This document shows positions 25,795 through 32,805 of a stretch of 64,000 bases of DNA, in pieces; the stretch's first letter is position 1, and each line of letters starts with the position of its first letter. The translations under genes and the position numbers were made by a program. Source of the stretch: a virus; the IMG/VR virus record IMGVR_UViG_3300037520_002383, positions 1-64,000 of that record, one strand, 5' to 3'. The notes beneath the pieces were generated by a model, which was given only the letters and a program-made list of their open reading frames with translations, searched no databases and was not told where the DNA came from.

Positions 25795-26081
25795 CGTACC
25801 CCGTCGACACCGAGGCGCCCTTGGATAAGACGCTGGAGCTGGAGGCAATCGCCAAGGACCACGCCAATGCCCTTGCCCTTTGCCCTCCGGGGCTGCTGAA
25901 GGCCTACGGCGCCTCGGTGTCGCCGCTTTCTGATGCCGTGGCGGCCATGGCCGAGGTCCACAGACACCACCGGGAGTGGTCGGTGAATAAAGAACGCCGC
26001 CACGCCGCTGAGAAGCAGCTGCTGCGGGAAGAGATCGCGGTGCTGAAGAAGATGCTTGACGAAGCCAGTGGTGGCCGATAG
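25791..26081 (+). CDS. Hypothetical helical protein, 96 aa
   Basis: It starts with GTG in a GTGA overlap. It is strongly helical, with a coiled-coil end (NKERRHAAEKQLLREEIAVL). It is the last gene of this operon segment, and the next gene has its own promoter inside this gene's 3' end. Confidence 0.6.
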   Translation: MTYPVDTEAPLDKTLELEAIAKDHANALALCPPGLLKAYGASVSPLSDAVAAMAEVHRHHREWSVNKERRHAAEKQLLREEIAVLKKMLDEASGGR

Positions 26082-26084
26082 AGT
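26056..26084 (+). promoter_or_regulatory. Leaderless promoter (TTGACG-17-TAGAGT)
   Basis: TTGACG 26056-26061 and TAGAGT 26079-26084, with ATG 26091 six bases later. The -35 lies inside the preceding coding sequence. Confidence 0.65.
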
Positions 26085-26090
26085 GGGCGC

Positions 26091-26501
26091 ATGAACAACA
26101 CCGCCGCCAAGAAAGTCGCCGTCACCGTCGTCACCAAGGGCATGTTCGGCATCCGCGTCACCGAGGGCTGGCTGCTGGACCACGGCACCCGCAAGTGGGC
26201 GCAGTACGACGCCGCGCCGTTCGTGATCTTCGTCCCCAAGGGCAAGCGCAAGGCCGTTAGCTTCATCGAAGGCTATAACCCCTACATCGTGATCCTCGCC
26301 GGCCACAACCTCGGCCTTCAGAAGGCCGTTGACGACCAGTTCGTGACTGAAGCCGGCGCCACTGCTGGTGTCGTTGTCAGCCGTAGCCGCTACCTGTCTT
26401 GTGACCCCCGCTATTCGACCGACTTCAACGCCGCCTTGGCGGCTCGCAGCGACCTGACGGTCATCGCCGACTACCGCCGAGAGAAGCGGCTGGCGGCCTG
26501 A
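26091..26501 (+). CDS. Hypothetical protein, 136 aa
   Basis: It is expressed from a leaderless promoter with no ribosome site. The protein (MNNTAAKKVAVTVVTKGMFG) is beta-rich at first (GIRVTEGWLLDH, FVIFVPKGKRKAV), with a helical end containing two CxxxR-like basic patches. No family is recognised. It appears monocistronic and is followed by a hairpin. Confidence 0.65.
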   Translation: MNNTAAKKVAVTVVTKGMFGIRVTEGWLLDHGTRKWAQYDAAPFVIFVPKGKRKAVSFIEGYNPYIVILAGHNLGLQKAVDDQFVTEAGATAGVVVSRSRYLSCDPRYSTDFNAALAARSDLTVIADYRREKRLAA

Positions 26502-26520
26502 CTCTCAACTTAGCCCCCTA

Positions 26521-26555
26521 CGGCAGCCGCTTGTTTAGGCGGCGAGCGGCTGCCG
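26521..26555 (+). other. Perfect 10-bp inverted repeat
   Basis: CGGCAGCCGC at 26521-26530 pairs with GCGGCTGCCG at 26546-26555 around a 15-base loop. No T run follows, so it is not a standard terminator. It could stabilise the upstream mRNA 3' end or pause polymerase. Confidence 0.5.
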
Positions 26556-26588
26556 AGAATCCCCATACCGCCACTAGGAAGATGATCC

Positions 26589-26837
26589 ATGTCCAAGAAG
26601 AAGCTTGCTGTCGCCATTTTTGTTGTCTCCTCTGCCCTCGTCGCCCTCTTGTTCGCCTCCAAGGCCACGGAGCCTCAGGCGGCGGAGGCGGCCCCGGCAA
26701 CGGCAGCCGTGACGCCAGTGGTCGACGGCGGCCCGGCGATTGTCGCCGAGGGCGAAGGTGACCCGAAGCCCATGGAGGCTGCGGCTACTACGGCCGCGGC
26801 AACAGAGGCTGCGGCTACGACGAATACACAAAAGTAA
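26589..26837 (+). CDS. Ala/Thr-rich protein with signal peptide or anchor
   Basis: This 82-residue protein has an AGGAAG site before its ATG. Residues 2-24 form a classical signal or single-pass anchor (KKK, then LAVAIFVVSSALVALLFAS). The rest is a low-complexity Ala/Thr/Glu/Pro tail (MEAAATTAAATEAAATT) encoded partly by a repeated gaggctgcggctac unit. It is probably exported or membrane-tethered, with a flexible tail outside. Two adjacent hairpins follow. Confidence 0.65.
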   Translation: MSKKKLAVAIFVVSSALVALLFASKATEPQAAEAAPATAAVTPVVDGGPAIVAEGEGDPKPMEAAATTAAATEAAATTNTQK

Positions 26838-26858
26838 ACTCTAAGTTTACTTTTGTGT
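26826..26858. terminator. Bidirectional hairpin, 14-bp perfect stem
   Basis: 26826-26839 pairs with 26845-26858 around a 5-base loop. The arms carry A4/T4 runs, so either strand could terminate here. It overlaps the last codons of the upstream gene. Confidence 0.6.
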
Positions 26859-26867
26859 AAGCAATCG

Positions 26868-26897
26868 GGGGCGCCGCAAGTCGGCGCCCCTTATTTT
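26868..26897 (+). terminator. Rho-independent terminator
   Basis: A GC-rich 9-base-pair stem (26868-26876 with 26882-26890) with loop CAAGT, followed by TTATTTTA. It stands directly before the next promoter. Confidence 0.85.
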
Positions 26898-26901
26898 ACC
26901 C

Positions 26902-26931
26902 TTGACACAGGCACCGGTTTCTGACTAGGAT
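26902..26931 (+). promoter_or_regulatory. Leaderless promoter (TTGACA-18-TAGGAT)
   Basis: TTGACA 26902-26907 and TAGGAT 26926-26931; ATG 26939 is 7 bases downstream. It is preceded by a terminator. Confidence 0.7.
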
Positions 26932-26938
26932 GACGCCC

Positions 26939-27328
26939 ATGAATCCTCCGTTGTTTGTCAATCATCCCCAGCCCCTGACGCGCCTGCAGTATGCAGCCTG
27001 GCGTCGAGTCATCGATGGCCTCAAAGACATCCCCTGTCTCCTGATTCAGAGCAGCATGGGGGCTTATGGGCGACTGTACATCAGCGTTGCCGTTGGGCAA
27101 GACGCAGTTCACGTTCCTGACTTCAACACCAACGAGAGCCTGCAGGAGGGTACCGGCGTCTATCTCTTCTGGATCGGGCCGCGGGGCGCCGTCGAAAGCA
27201 ACCGCTGGGGCTTTTTATTGGATGACGCCCTGGGTCTGAAGGCCGAGGAGTATTTCTGCGCCTGCTTAGATGACATCGCGCAGACGGCCACGGAACTGTA
27301 TCATCGACTCAAGGAGATTGCACAATGA
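26939..27328 (+). CDS. Hypothetical protein, 129 aa
   Basis: The leaderless start is set by the promoter. The product MNPPLFVNHPQPLTRLQYAA has a compact alpha/beta look, with strands LYISVAVGQDAVHVPDF and VYLFWIGP and a helical C-terminus. No family is recognised. It is coupled to the next gene by a 4-base overlap. Confidence 0.65.
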   Translation: MNPPLFVNHPQPLTRLQYAAWRRVIDGLKDIPCLLIQSSMGAYGRLYISVAVGQDAVHVPDFNTNESLQEGTGVYLFWIGPRGAVESNRWGFLLDDALGLKAEEYFCACLDDIAQTATELYHRLKEIAQ

Positions 27329-27642
27329 CTAAGGCTGCAAATATCTGGACAGAAGCATATGAATCGGCGCGATCCGTGATGACTATCGATCGCGCTCTGG
27401 AGCGCGCAGACGCCGTCCTGTTGCATCGCCTCAATCTGAGTCTGCAGTTCAGGGAGGAAAGCGGCTGTAGACTGCTAGTGACGCTGCGTCTACCCGATGA
27501 CCGCATCATCACCCACGCCTGCGTTGGCTATCTGACGCCCACGATTCGCGTGCGAGTCACCAAGGCTATTTTGAGGCTAGTAACGCCAGCGGTTTTGGCT
27601 GCCGCAATCCCTACAGCCAGCGAAACGGGGAGTGGGGAATGA
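27325..27642 (+). CDS. Hypothetical protein, 105 aa
   Basis: AAGGAG precedes the ATG, which overlaps the upstream stop. A helix (NIWTEAYESARSVMTIDRAL) is followed by strands (CRLLVTLRLPDDRIITHACV). It is of unknown function and overlaps the next gene by four bases. Confidence 0.6.
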   Translation: MTKAANIWTEAYESARSVMTIDRALERADAVLLHRLNLSLQFREESGCRLLVTLRLPDDRIITHACVGYLTPTIRVRVTKAILRLVTPAVLAAAIPTASETGSGE

Positions 27643-28238
27643 CCAACTCAAAGCCTCTGAGATTGATGATTTACGATGCCACCGATCGCAAGGGCCTTAC
27701 TCAGGCCTGGTTCTTGGGCGGCGCCTTGTATGAGGCCCTTCGGCGACTCGATACCTGCGCTGGCTTTGCGCGATGGGAAGACGCCCTGTCTTGGATCAAT
27801 ACGCAGGCCGAGCAAACGGGCCGTAAGATTGGTCAAATCCAATACTGGGGACACGGTAATCGGGGACTGGTGGCCATGAACGGCGCCGGCCTCAACGCCC
27901 ATGCCTGCAGCCATCCCTACTGGGGCGGCTTCTTTCGCGACATCAAACGCCATCTCACCCCAGACTCCCTGCTATGGTTTCGCACCTGTGCGACGTTTGG
28001 CGGCGCCGCGGGCCAGCGGTTTGCCCGCAACTGGAGCAACGCTTTGGGCTGTCGCGTTGCCGGCCACACCCACATCATCGGCCCCCTACAGTCGGGCCTG
28101 CACTCCCTGGCCCCCGGTGACGACTTCAGCTGGAGTCAGCAAGAGGGCTTAGATGGCCGGGACGGAGTCGCCGCCAGCAGCCCCTGGGCTCCCAACACCA
28201 TCACCTGCCTGCATGGAAGCGTTCCCGCCGGCTGGTGA
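27639..28238 (+). CDS. Candidate caspase-like-fold protein (DUF4347-like pattern)
   Basis: This 199-residue protein opens with a strand-helix unit (LRLMIYDATDRKGL). QIQYWGHGNRGLVAMNG has a His near residue 72 after a beta strand. LLWFRTCATFGGAAGQRFAR has a Cys near residue 117 followed by a glycine loop, and GCRVAGHTHIIGPL comes after. This His-then-Cys arrangement (GHG, strand, C...G..G.RFA...A) resembles DUF4347 and other caspase-hemoglobinase-fold proteins. I infer a His/Cys dyad, but no activity is established. It is the last gene of a three-gene operon. Confidence 0.55.
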   Translation: MTNSKPLRLMIYDATDRKGLTQAWFLGGALYEALRRLDTCAGFARWEDALSWINTQAEQTGRKIGQIQYWGHGNRGLVAMNGAGLNAHACSHPYWGGFFRDIKRHLTPDSLLWFRTCATFGGAAGQRFARNWSNALGCRVAGHTHIIGPLQSGLHSLAPGDDFSWSQQEGLDGRDGVAASSPWAPNTITCLHGSVPAGW

Positions 28239-28262
28239 CGCGACGAAGACTAAGGAGAATCT

Positions 28263-28493
28263 ATGCCCTTCAAGAGTACGCTTGCGATCGAAAAACAGGT
28301 CATTGCCAGGGTGACGATTCGTGACTCAGATCCCCGCAAGGACTTATTGGCGGAAATCAACGATCTCGTGACTTCGTCGACATTCACCATCGAAGACTTG
28401 ACATATGTCCTGGCCTGTGTCGTGGCCGTGAGCGAGAACGTCAACGAAAAGGACGTAAAAGTCAAGATCAAAACCGATGACCTACCATTTTGA
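28263..28493 (+). CDS. Hypothetical protein, 76 aa
   Basis: AAGGAG lies just upstream of the ATG. The small protein has a helix (RKDLLAEINDLV) and strands (TYVLACVVAVSE, VKVKIKTDDLPF). No family is recognised. Confidence 0.6.
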   Translation: MPFKSTLAIEKQVIARVTIRDSDPRKDLLAEINDLVTSSTFTIEDLTYVLACVVAVSENVNEKDVKVKIKTDDLPF

Positions 28494-28525
28494 GCCGCCC
28501 ACCCCAGTCGTCTTCGGTTTTTTAG

Positions 28526-28554
28526 TTGACGACCGGCGGCGGAGCCTGTAGGCT
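28526..28554 (+). promoter_or_regulatory. Leaderless promoter (TTGACG-17-TAGGCT)
   Basis: TTGACG 28526-28531 and TAGGCT 28549-28554, six bases before ATG 28561. The -10 forms a small inverted repeat with the spacer (AGCCT GT AGGCT). Confidence 0.75.
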
Positions 28555-28560
28555 GTAGGC

Positions 28561-28902
28561 ATGAACTACTACGCCTCCTCCGCCGCCTTCAAGACCTTTT
28601 ACCGCCGCGACCGCCGTCTCCGCAGCGAGTGGCTTGCGGGCGTCCGCTACGGAACCTTCCGCGTCCGCATGGGCGACGACGTCAATGACATGGACACCGT
28701 CTACCGCCTGACGCTGGTCCACGGCGTCGTCCGCGAGCAGGTTGCGGAGGCCATGGGCGTCTACAGCGCCAACCTCATCGGCAAGACCGTCGAAGAACTG
28801 CGTGAGATGATGCAGGCGGAGTCGGAGCCGCCCTACTGCTTCGGCTACGACCTTGTCAACCGCCACCGCGACTACGGCAACGGCCACGTCGTTGTCGACT
28901 GA
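28561..28902 (+). CDS. Hypothetical protein, 113 aa
   Basis: It is translated from a leaderless mRNA. The sequence MNYYASSAAFKTFYRRDRRL has a basic N-terminal part and an acidic central helix (EQVAEAMGVYSAN, VEELREMMQ). No family is recognised. The following gene's ribosome site overlaps the stop. Confidence 0.65.
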   Translation: MNYYASSAAFKTFYRRDRRLRSEWLAGVRYGTFRVRMGDDVNDMDTVYRLTLVHGVVREQVAEAMGVYSANLIGKTVEELREMMQAESEPPYCFGYDLVNRHRDYGNGHVVVD

Positions 28903-28909
28903 GGAGAGC

Positions 28910-29179
28910 ATGAACATCTTTGCCCGATTCATCCACCTGCTTGCTTCCTTCTTCGACGCCGATGGCCGCGAACTCTGGCGGCTGCGGCAGGAGGTCAAGC
29001 GCCTGCAGAAGCGCAACCGCCGGCAGCAGGCCATCATCGAAGACAGCCACCGCAACAACGCCCTTCTGCGGAGGGAGGTAGCGGCTCAGGGCAAGGCGCT
29101 GCGGCGCCTGAAGGCCGGAAAAAGGAAGCAGCCGACGCTGCTGGTCGTTCGCTACGACAACGCCGGAGGTCGCCAGTGA
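28910..29179 (+). CDS. Basic coiled-coil protein, 89 aa
   Basis: ATG 28910 follows GAGGAG closely. Residues 1-15 are amphipathic or hydrophobic (MNIFARFIHLLASFF). From residue 20 a long basic coiled coil follows (LWRLRQEVKRLQKRNRRQQ, ALLRREVAAQGKALRRLK). It could be membrane-peripheral or nucleic-acid-binding. It overlaps the next gene's GTG. Confidence 0.6.
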   Translation: MNIFARFIHLLASFFDADGRELWRLRQEVKRLQKRNRRQQAIIEDSHRNNALLRREVAAQGKALRRLKAGKRKQPTLLVVRYDNAGGRQ

Positions 29180-29820
29180 CGCCCGAGGAGAAGCGCGAGG
29201 TCTGGCGGCGCGAAGTCGGCTACCTGCTGCCGTCGTACGATGCCGCGCTAGATCCTCAGGATGTCATTGACGCCGCCCAGCGACTGCTGGGTGTGGCTCA
29301 TGCGTTGGCCGGCGTTGGCTGCCGGCGCTGTGACGGCCGCGGCTACCGCGCCTATGGCAGCAGCTCAACGTGGCGCGGCGGCGCGGGTGGTCAGGCCATC
29401 ACCAGCGACGTCTGCGACCAGTGCTGGGGCAGCGGCCGCAGCGACAAGCCCCACGGCAGCCTCCGGCGCATTCTGCAGGCCGACGCCGCAGCCAAGGCGA
29501 TGTTGGACCAGCTGCGTGAAGACACCCGGCGTTGGCGTGACAGCGGCCTGTCGCTGGAGGCCATCCGCGACCTCGTCAACCGCTGGCAGTCGGAGGACAT
29601 CAGCTTCGGCAAGCTGGTGGAGGAACTGCGACTGGCGGCATCGGCGGCCGCCGCCGATCAGGCGCAGTCGGTGCTCGATGGCATCAGTCGGTCGCTGGTG
29701 GCTGCTGTCAAGGGTCACGAGCACTATGACGCGCCGCCCCTGCACTGGAGTCAGGCGTTGAAGCTGGCCTGCGATGAGATCGAGGATCTGCGGCGTCAGA
29801 TCAAGACGCGCCGGCGCTGA
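29176..29820 (+). CDS. Zinc-finger protein with DnaJ-type CxxCxGxG motifs
   Basis: This 214-residue protein starts with GTG (GTGA overlap). Two CxxCxGxG motifs, CRRCDGRG (residues 49-56) and CDQCWGSG (80-87), can bind one zinc as in the DnaJ cysteine-rich domain. No J domain is present. The rest is helical (NRWQSEDISFGKLVEELRL and a basic end LRRQIKTRRR). Such isolated motifs occur in many small phage proteins, so a protein- or RNA-binding adaptor is inferred. Confidence 0.7.
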   Translation: MTPEEKREVWRREVGYLLPSYDAALDPQDVIDAAQRLLGVAHALAGVGCRRCDGRGYRAYGSSSTWRGGAGGQAITSDVCDQCWGSGRSDKPHGSLRRILQADAAAKAMLDQLREDTRRWRDSGLSLEAIRDLVNRWQSEDISFGKLVEELRLAASAAAADQAQSVLDGISRSLVAAVKGHEHYDAPPLHWSQALKLACDEIEDLRRQIKTRRR

Positions 29821-29828
29821 TATTGCTG

Positions 29829-29856
29829 TTGCATTCCCCGGCAGACGTGGTACAAG
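29829..29856 (+). promoter_or_regulatory. Weak promoter-like sequence
   Basis: TTGCAT 29829-29834, a 16-base spacer and TACAAG 29851-29856. A leader with AAGGAG precedes ATG 29883. The same TACAAG element appears before the 23949 operon. Confidence 0.3.
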
Positions 29857-29882
29857 CGACACGGCCCAACCAAGGAGAAGAT

Positions 29883-30206
29883 ATGACGACTAAGAAGAAG
29901 CTGAAAGCCGGCGACTGGTACACCGACACCCTCAGCCAGCCCTGCGTGATGGTGGCCGACGGAACGGGTTACGGCAAGACGCTGGCTGTCGTTATTGGTA
30001 AAGACGAGCAGGCTATGGCTGATGCCCGGCTGATGGCGGAGGCGCCCAAACTCCTTGAAGCCCTCGTTCGTGTCCTCATGTGGCAGCCGCAGTCGACGGA
30101 AGCCGCCTGCGAACAGGACTACGCCTTCGCCCGCAAGGTGGTGATGAGGGCGCGCAAGGGGACTGGCTCCTTTGCCGCCGTCACTGGTGATAAGGAAAAG
30201 ACATGA
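29883..30206 (+). CDS. Small phage protein with an (A)EAPKLLEAL motif
   Basis: This 107-residue protein has an AAGGAG site. The N-terminal half is strand-like (AGDWYTDTLSQPCVMV, TLAVVIGKDEQAMAD). ARLMAEAPKLLEALVRVL matches the AAPxLLEAL helix common in HTPGPW-type phage proteins, and three such proteins follow in this island. The function is unknown. It overlaps the next gene by four bases. Confidence 0.65.
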   Translation: MTTKKKLKAGDWYTDTLSQPCVMVADGTGYGKTLAVVIGKDEQAMADARLMAEAPKLLEALVRVLMWQPQSTEAACEQDYAFARKVVMRARKGTGSFAAVTGDKEKT

Positions 30207-30478
30207 GCAATCATACACCCGGCCCATGGCTATTGACTGACTGTGGCAAGCATCGCCCCGGCGAAAAAGCATGGAAAAGCTGCGCCCACATCGCGACAAT
30301 CGATGGCCCACTACCAGTGACACTCGCCAATATGCAGCTGAAGGCTGCTGCGCCATTGCTTTTGGCTGCCTGCGAACAGGCTCTGCGGGAAAGCGGCTGC
30401 GATGGCGACTTGTGTTGTCATGAGTGGCATGATGTGGTGCGCAAAGCCATCGCCGTAGCCAAAGGAGAAGCCGAGTGA
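30203..30478 (+). CDS. HTPGPW-family phage protein (paralogue 1)
   Basis: This 91-residue protein begins MSNHTPGPWLL, the signature start of a widespread phage family. The usual AAAPLLLAACEQAL helix is in the middle and HDVVRKAIAVAKG at the end. It has four cysteines (SGCDGDLCCHEW). The family occurs in early accessory regions of many phages with no known function. Two more copies lie at 32806 and 33159. Confidence 0.8.
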   Translation: MSNHTPGPWLLTDCGKHRPGEKAWKSCAHIATIDGPLPVTLANMQLKAAAPLLLAACEQALRESGCDGDLCCHEWHDVVRKAIAVAKGEAE

Positions 30479-30642
30479 AGCCCCATGCCATCCCCTTCCA
30501 GAGCCTCGGCATTGACGCCGCCATCGGCAGCGCGCCCTTGGAGCAGCACACGATCCAGCGACGTCTCCAAGCGAAGATGCTTCACGCCGTCGCCACCGCT
30601 TTCGAGGAACCCCGACACCTCTCGACCCACGGAGACAAGTGA
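30475..30642 (+). CDS. Hypothetical small protein, 55 aa
   Basis: The GTG at 30475 overlaps the previous stop (GTGA) and AAAGGAG lies nine bases upstream. The frame runs MKPHAIPFQSLGIDAAIGSA and ends THGDK before TGA 30640-30642, which itself overlaps the next ATG. The protein is helical with Gln/Arg (EQHTIQRRLQAKMLHAVATA). Tight coupling on both sides supports a real gene. Confidence 0.6.
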   Translation: MKPHAIPFQSLGIDAAIGSAPLEQHTIQRRLQAKMLHAVATAFEEPRHLSTHGDK

Positions 30643-31001
30643 TGCCACGCTACAGCGTAACCGGGGCCGTCCATGCCTCGACCTACATCGGCGAGTACGA
30701 CGCCAACACGCCCGAGGAAGCCATCGAGCGAGCCTACCGCGATGCAGGCGTCAGCCTGTGCCACGAGTGCGCCCGCGAAGTGAGCGATCCCGAAGTCTGC
30801 GAGCTGGTCGCCGAGGACGTGGAGACGGGCGACGCGACCAGCGAGGCGACGACGAACGATCAGATCGTGGAACAGGCTGCCGAGATCAAGCGCCTGCGCC
30901 GCGCCCTCACGCACATCGCGGATACCTGCGTGCAAGACCCCGACACCGCGCAGTTCGCCGCGCGCGTGCTCGACGGGAGCGCCGACGTGGGGGAGCCATG
31001 A
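30642..31001 (+). CDS. Hypothetical acidic protein, 119 aa
   Basis: ATG 30642 overlaps the preceding TGA. The sequence begins MPRYSVTGAVHASTYIGEYD, has CHECAREVSDPEVCELVAED in the middle (possible metal site) and a helical end (AEIKRLRRALTHIADTC). From here to about 32370 the codon choice shifts toward GAC, GAG, CGC and TCG, and the DNA looks richer in GC and CG dinucleotides than its neighbours. That suggests a separate origin. No family is recognised. Confidence 0.6.
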   Translation: MPRYSVTGAVHASTYIGEYDANTPEEAIERAYRDAGVSLCHECAREVSDPEVCELVAEDVETGDATSEATTNDQIVEQAAEIKRLRRALTHIADTCVQDPDTAQFAARVLDGSADVGEP

Positions 31002-31279
31002 AGCAAGCCGCCCCCGTCCGAGCGAAGCCGCCCAGCTCGCGCGCGGTCCTCGACTGCCCCGAGTGCTCGACGCCGCTCATCCCGGCGCACGGGCGCGGCA
31101 GGCACGACCAAGACGGCAACTACGTCGAGCACCGGGACGGCTGTCGCTGCCCGTGGTGTGACTGGGCGTGGTTCGACGACGCCGACCCCGTGACGTGCGC
31201 CTGCGGGGCCGTCGTCGGCGTGAAGTGCGACGAGGAGTACGCCTACGCGACCGTGATCGAGAAGAAAGGAACCCCATGA
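30998..31279 (+). CDS. Cysteine-rich zinc-binding-type protein, 93 aa
   Basis: ATG overlaps the previous stop. Eight cysteines plus His give CPEC, CRCPWCDW and CACG motifs, compatible with two zinc sites of a rubredoxin or zinc-ribbon kind (LDCPECSTPLIPAHGRG, DGCRCPWCDWAWF, VTCACGAVVGVKCDEE). Zinc ribbons commonly contact nucleic acids or act as structural adaptors. No specific family is recognised. Confidence 0.6.
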   Translation: MKQAAPVRAKPPSSRAVLDCPECSTPLIPAHGRGRHDQDGNYVEHRDGCRCPWCDWAWFDDADPVTCACGAVVGVKCDEEYAYATVIEKKGTP

Positions 31280-31506
31280 CCGCAGCATCGACGACCAGCT
31301 CCGCGCCCGAGCCTCGCCGTCTTTGGTGCCGCTGCCGCAGGAACACCGCTTGGCGAACCTCGCGGGGCTGGGTGCTCCGCTACCGCTGCGTGAACGGCGT
31401 GTGGGGCGGCGGCGGGGGCTACGGCAACGGCGCGAGCTTGAAAGAGGCGTACCGCTGGTGCGCTTCGTGTCGAGAGTGCCGCGACGCGGCGAAAGGAACG
31501 CCATGA
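31276..31506 (+). CDS. Hypothetical basic Cys/Trp/Gly-rich protein, 76 aa
   Basis: AAAGGA precedes the ATG, which overlaps the upstream stop. The sequence is short, Arg/Trp-rich (RRLWCRCRRNTAWRTSRGW) with a glycine run (GVWGGGGGYGNG) and CASCRECRD near the end. It is a probable zinc-binding miniprotein in the compositionally distinct segment. The function is unknown. Confidence 0.55.
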   Translation: MTAASTTSSAPEPRRLWCRCRRNTAWRTSRGWVLRYRCVNGVWGGGGGYGNGASLKEAYRWCASCRECRDAAKGTP

Positions 31507-32144
31507 CCGAGTGGAATATCGAAACGGCGCTCAACCACCACGCCGGATGCAGCGTGTACGACGACGGTGCCTGCACCTGCGGCCTGCGGGCGCGGCGCGA
31601 GCAGATCGAACGCTCGCCGCTGGCCCCCGGCGAGGGGACGTGGAGTGTGTTCGCCCAGAAGGTCGTCGAGGAACGGGACGCGCTCAAGGAGGTCGTGCAG
31701 ACCCTCAAGGCGCGGCTCGTCGACGCGGAGCAAAAGCTGCTCGACGCCGAGTGCGAGCGTGACGCGAGCCGAGGCATGGAGAAGGCAGCCGAAATACGCG
31801 CTGAACGCCTCTACAGAGAGCGGGAGCGCCTGACCGAGTGCAACGAAGCCATGCGTGAGCCGATGCGAAGGCTGCGGGATGCGATGGGTATGCCCGCGCA
31901 AGGCGAAGGCTACGTCGTCGACTCGATCATCAAAGAACGCGACGAAGCCCTGCGCCTGTTGGCGACCCGCGTCGAGGCAAAGCGACTGGACGAGGCGCAA
32001 GAGGAGATCGAACGTCTGCGTGAAGCCGCGAAGCAGGCGCGGGAGGCGTTGCGAGACTGCTTGCGTTCGGCGTCGACCAATCGACTTGTCGACGTCATCG
32101 GTGACGCGATGACGGCGCTTGAACAGGCGGGGGTGAAGCCATGA
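31503..32144 (+). CDS. Long coiled-coil protein, 213 aa
   Basis: It is coupled to the previous gene by a 4-base overlap. A short N-terminal part with CSVYDDGACTCGLRAR may bind metal. The remaining ~150 residues are a nearly continuous charged coiled coil (EERDALKEVVQTLKARL, DAEQKLLDAECERD, RLDEAQEEIERLREAAKQ). Homo-oligomerisation or scaffolding is likely. No enzyme motif is seen. Confidence 0.6.
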   Translation: MTEWNIETALNHHAGCSVYDDGACTCGLRARREQIERSPLAPGEGTWSVFAQKVVEERDALKEVVQTLKARLVDAEQKLLDAECERDASRGMEKAAEIRAERLYRERERLTECNEAMREPMRRLRDAMGMPAQGEGYVVDSIIKERDEALRLLATRVEAKRLDEAQEEIERLREAAKQAREALRDCLRSASTNRLVDVIGDAMTALEQAGVKP

Positions 32145-32371
32145 ACACCAACAGCGCGACCACGCTCCCCTGCGCCGGATGCAGCCGCTACCTCGGCGAC
32201 GTCATGCAGCCGCTCGTCGTCGACTTCGACGGCTTTCGCTACCGGGTCTGCGGGCGTGGTTGCCTCGTCAGGCTCATGGCGCGGCTCTCGCAGTCGTCGA
32301 CGACCTCGACGAGCGCCACGAACGACACGGTGAACTACTACCTGCTGGACGGGTACAAGAGGTTTCCATGA
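32141..32371 (+). CDS. Small CxxC protein, 76 aa
   Basis: This 76-residue protein is coupled on both sides. CAGCSRYLG and VCGRGCLVRLM form a probable four-cysteine zinc site. A Ser/Thr-rich linker (SQSSTTSTSATND) precedes a short tail. It resembles zinc-ribbon minimal domains and has no further identity. Confidence 0.6.
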   Translation: MNTNSATTLPCAGCSRYLGDVMQPLVVDFDGFRYRVCGRGCLVRLMARLSQSSTTSTSATNDTVNYYLLDGYKRFP

Positions 32372-32796
32372 CCGACGAACGCCTCGACGAGATCAAGACC
32401 AAGTGGAACATCCCCGTGACGCTGCCCATGAGCGTGCCGTGGGGCAAGGACGACGTCGTGTGGCTGGTGCAGGAGGTCGAGCGCCTGCGCGAAGACCTGA
32501 AGAAGGCTCAGGAGAAGGCGGCCATCTACGAAAGAGACTGGTATGAGGCCAAGTCAGAGTTCGGGACCGCCATCGCCAAGCTGAAGGCCGACATCGCCCA
32601 AGAGCGCCTGAAGTGGGAAGCCACCCGTAGGTCGATGCTGCAGACGCGCGATGTCGCCGTGAAGGCTCGCGACGAAGTCTACGATCTCCTCCGCGGCCTC
32701 GGCTGGGAAAGCCACCTGCTGCAGGAAACGGCAGTGGAGTTCATCCAGCGGCTGCTGGCTTCAAACACTGTTGACAGACGTTGGGACTTGCCATAG
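32368..32796 (+). CDS. Coiled-coil protein, 142 aa
   Basis: It starts in an ATGA overlap. The N-terminus (RLDEIKTKWNIPVTLPMSVP) is followed by a long heptad coil (EVERLREDLKKAQEKAAI, AIAKLKADIAQERLKWE). It is the last gene of the operon that spans the composition shift. The next gene has its own promoter inside this gene's last codons. Confidence 0.6.
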   Translation: MTDERLDEIKTKWNIPVTLPMSVPWGKDDVVWLVQEVERLREDLKKAQEKAAIYERDWYEAKSEFGTAIAKLKADIAQERLKWEATRRSMLQTRDVAVKARDEVYDLLRGLGWESHLLQETAVEFIQRLLASNTVDRRWDLP

Positions 32797-32799
32797 CCT
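32771..32799 (+). promoter_or_regulatory. Leaderless promoter (TTGACA-17-TAGCCT)
   Basis: TTGACA 32771-32776 and TAGCCT 32794-32799, six bases before ATG 32806. It overlaps the end of the upstream coding sequence. Confidence 0.65.
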
Positions 32800-32805
32800 A
32801 TGGGG

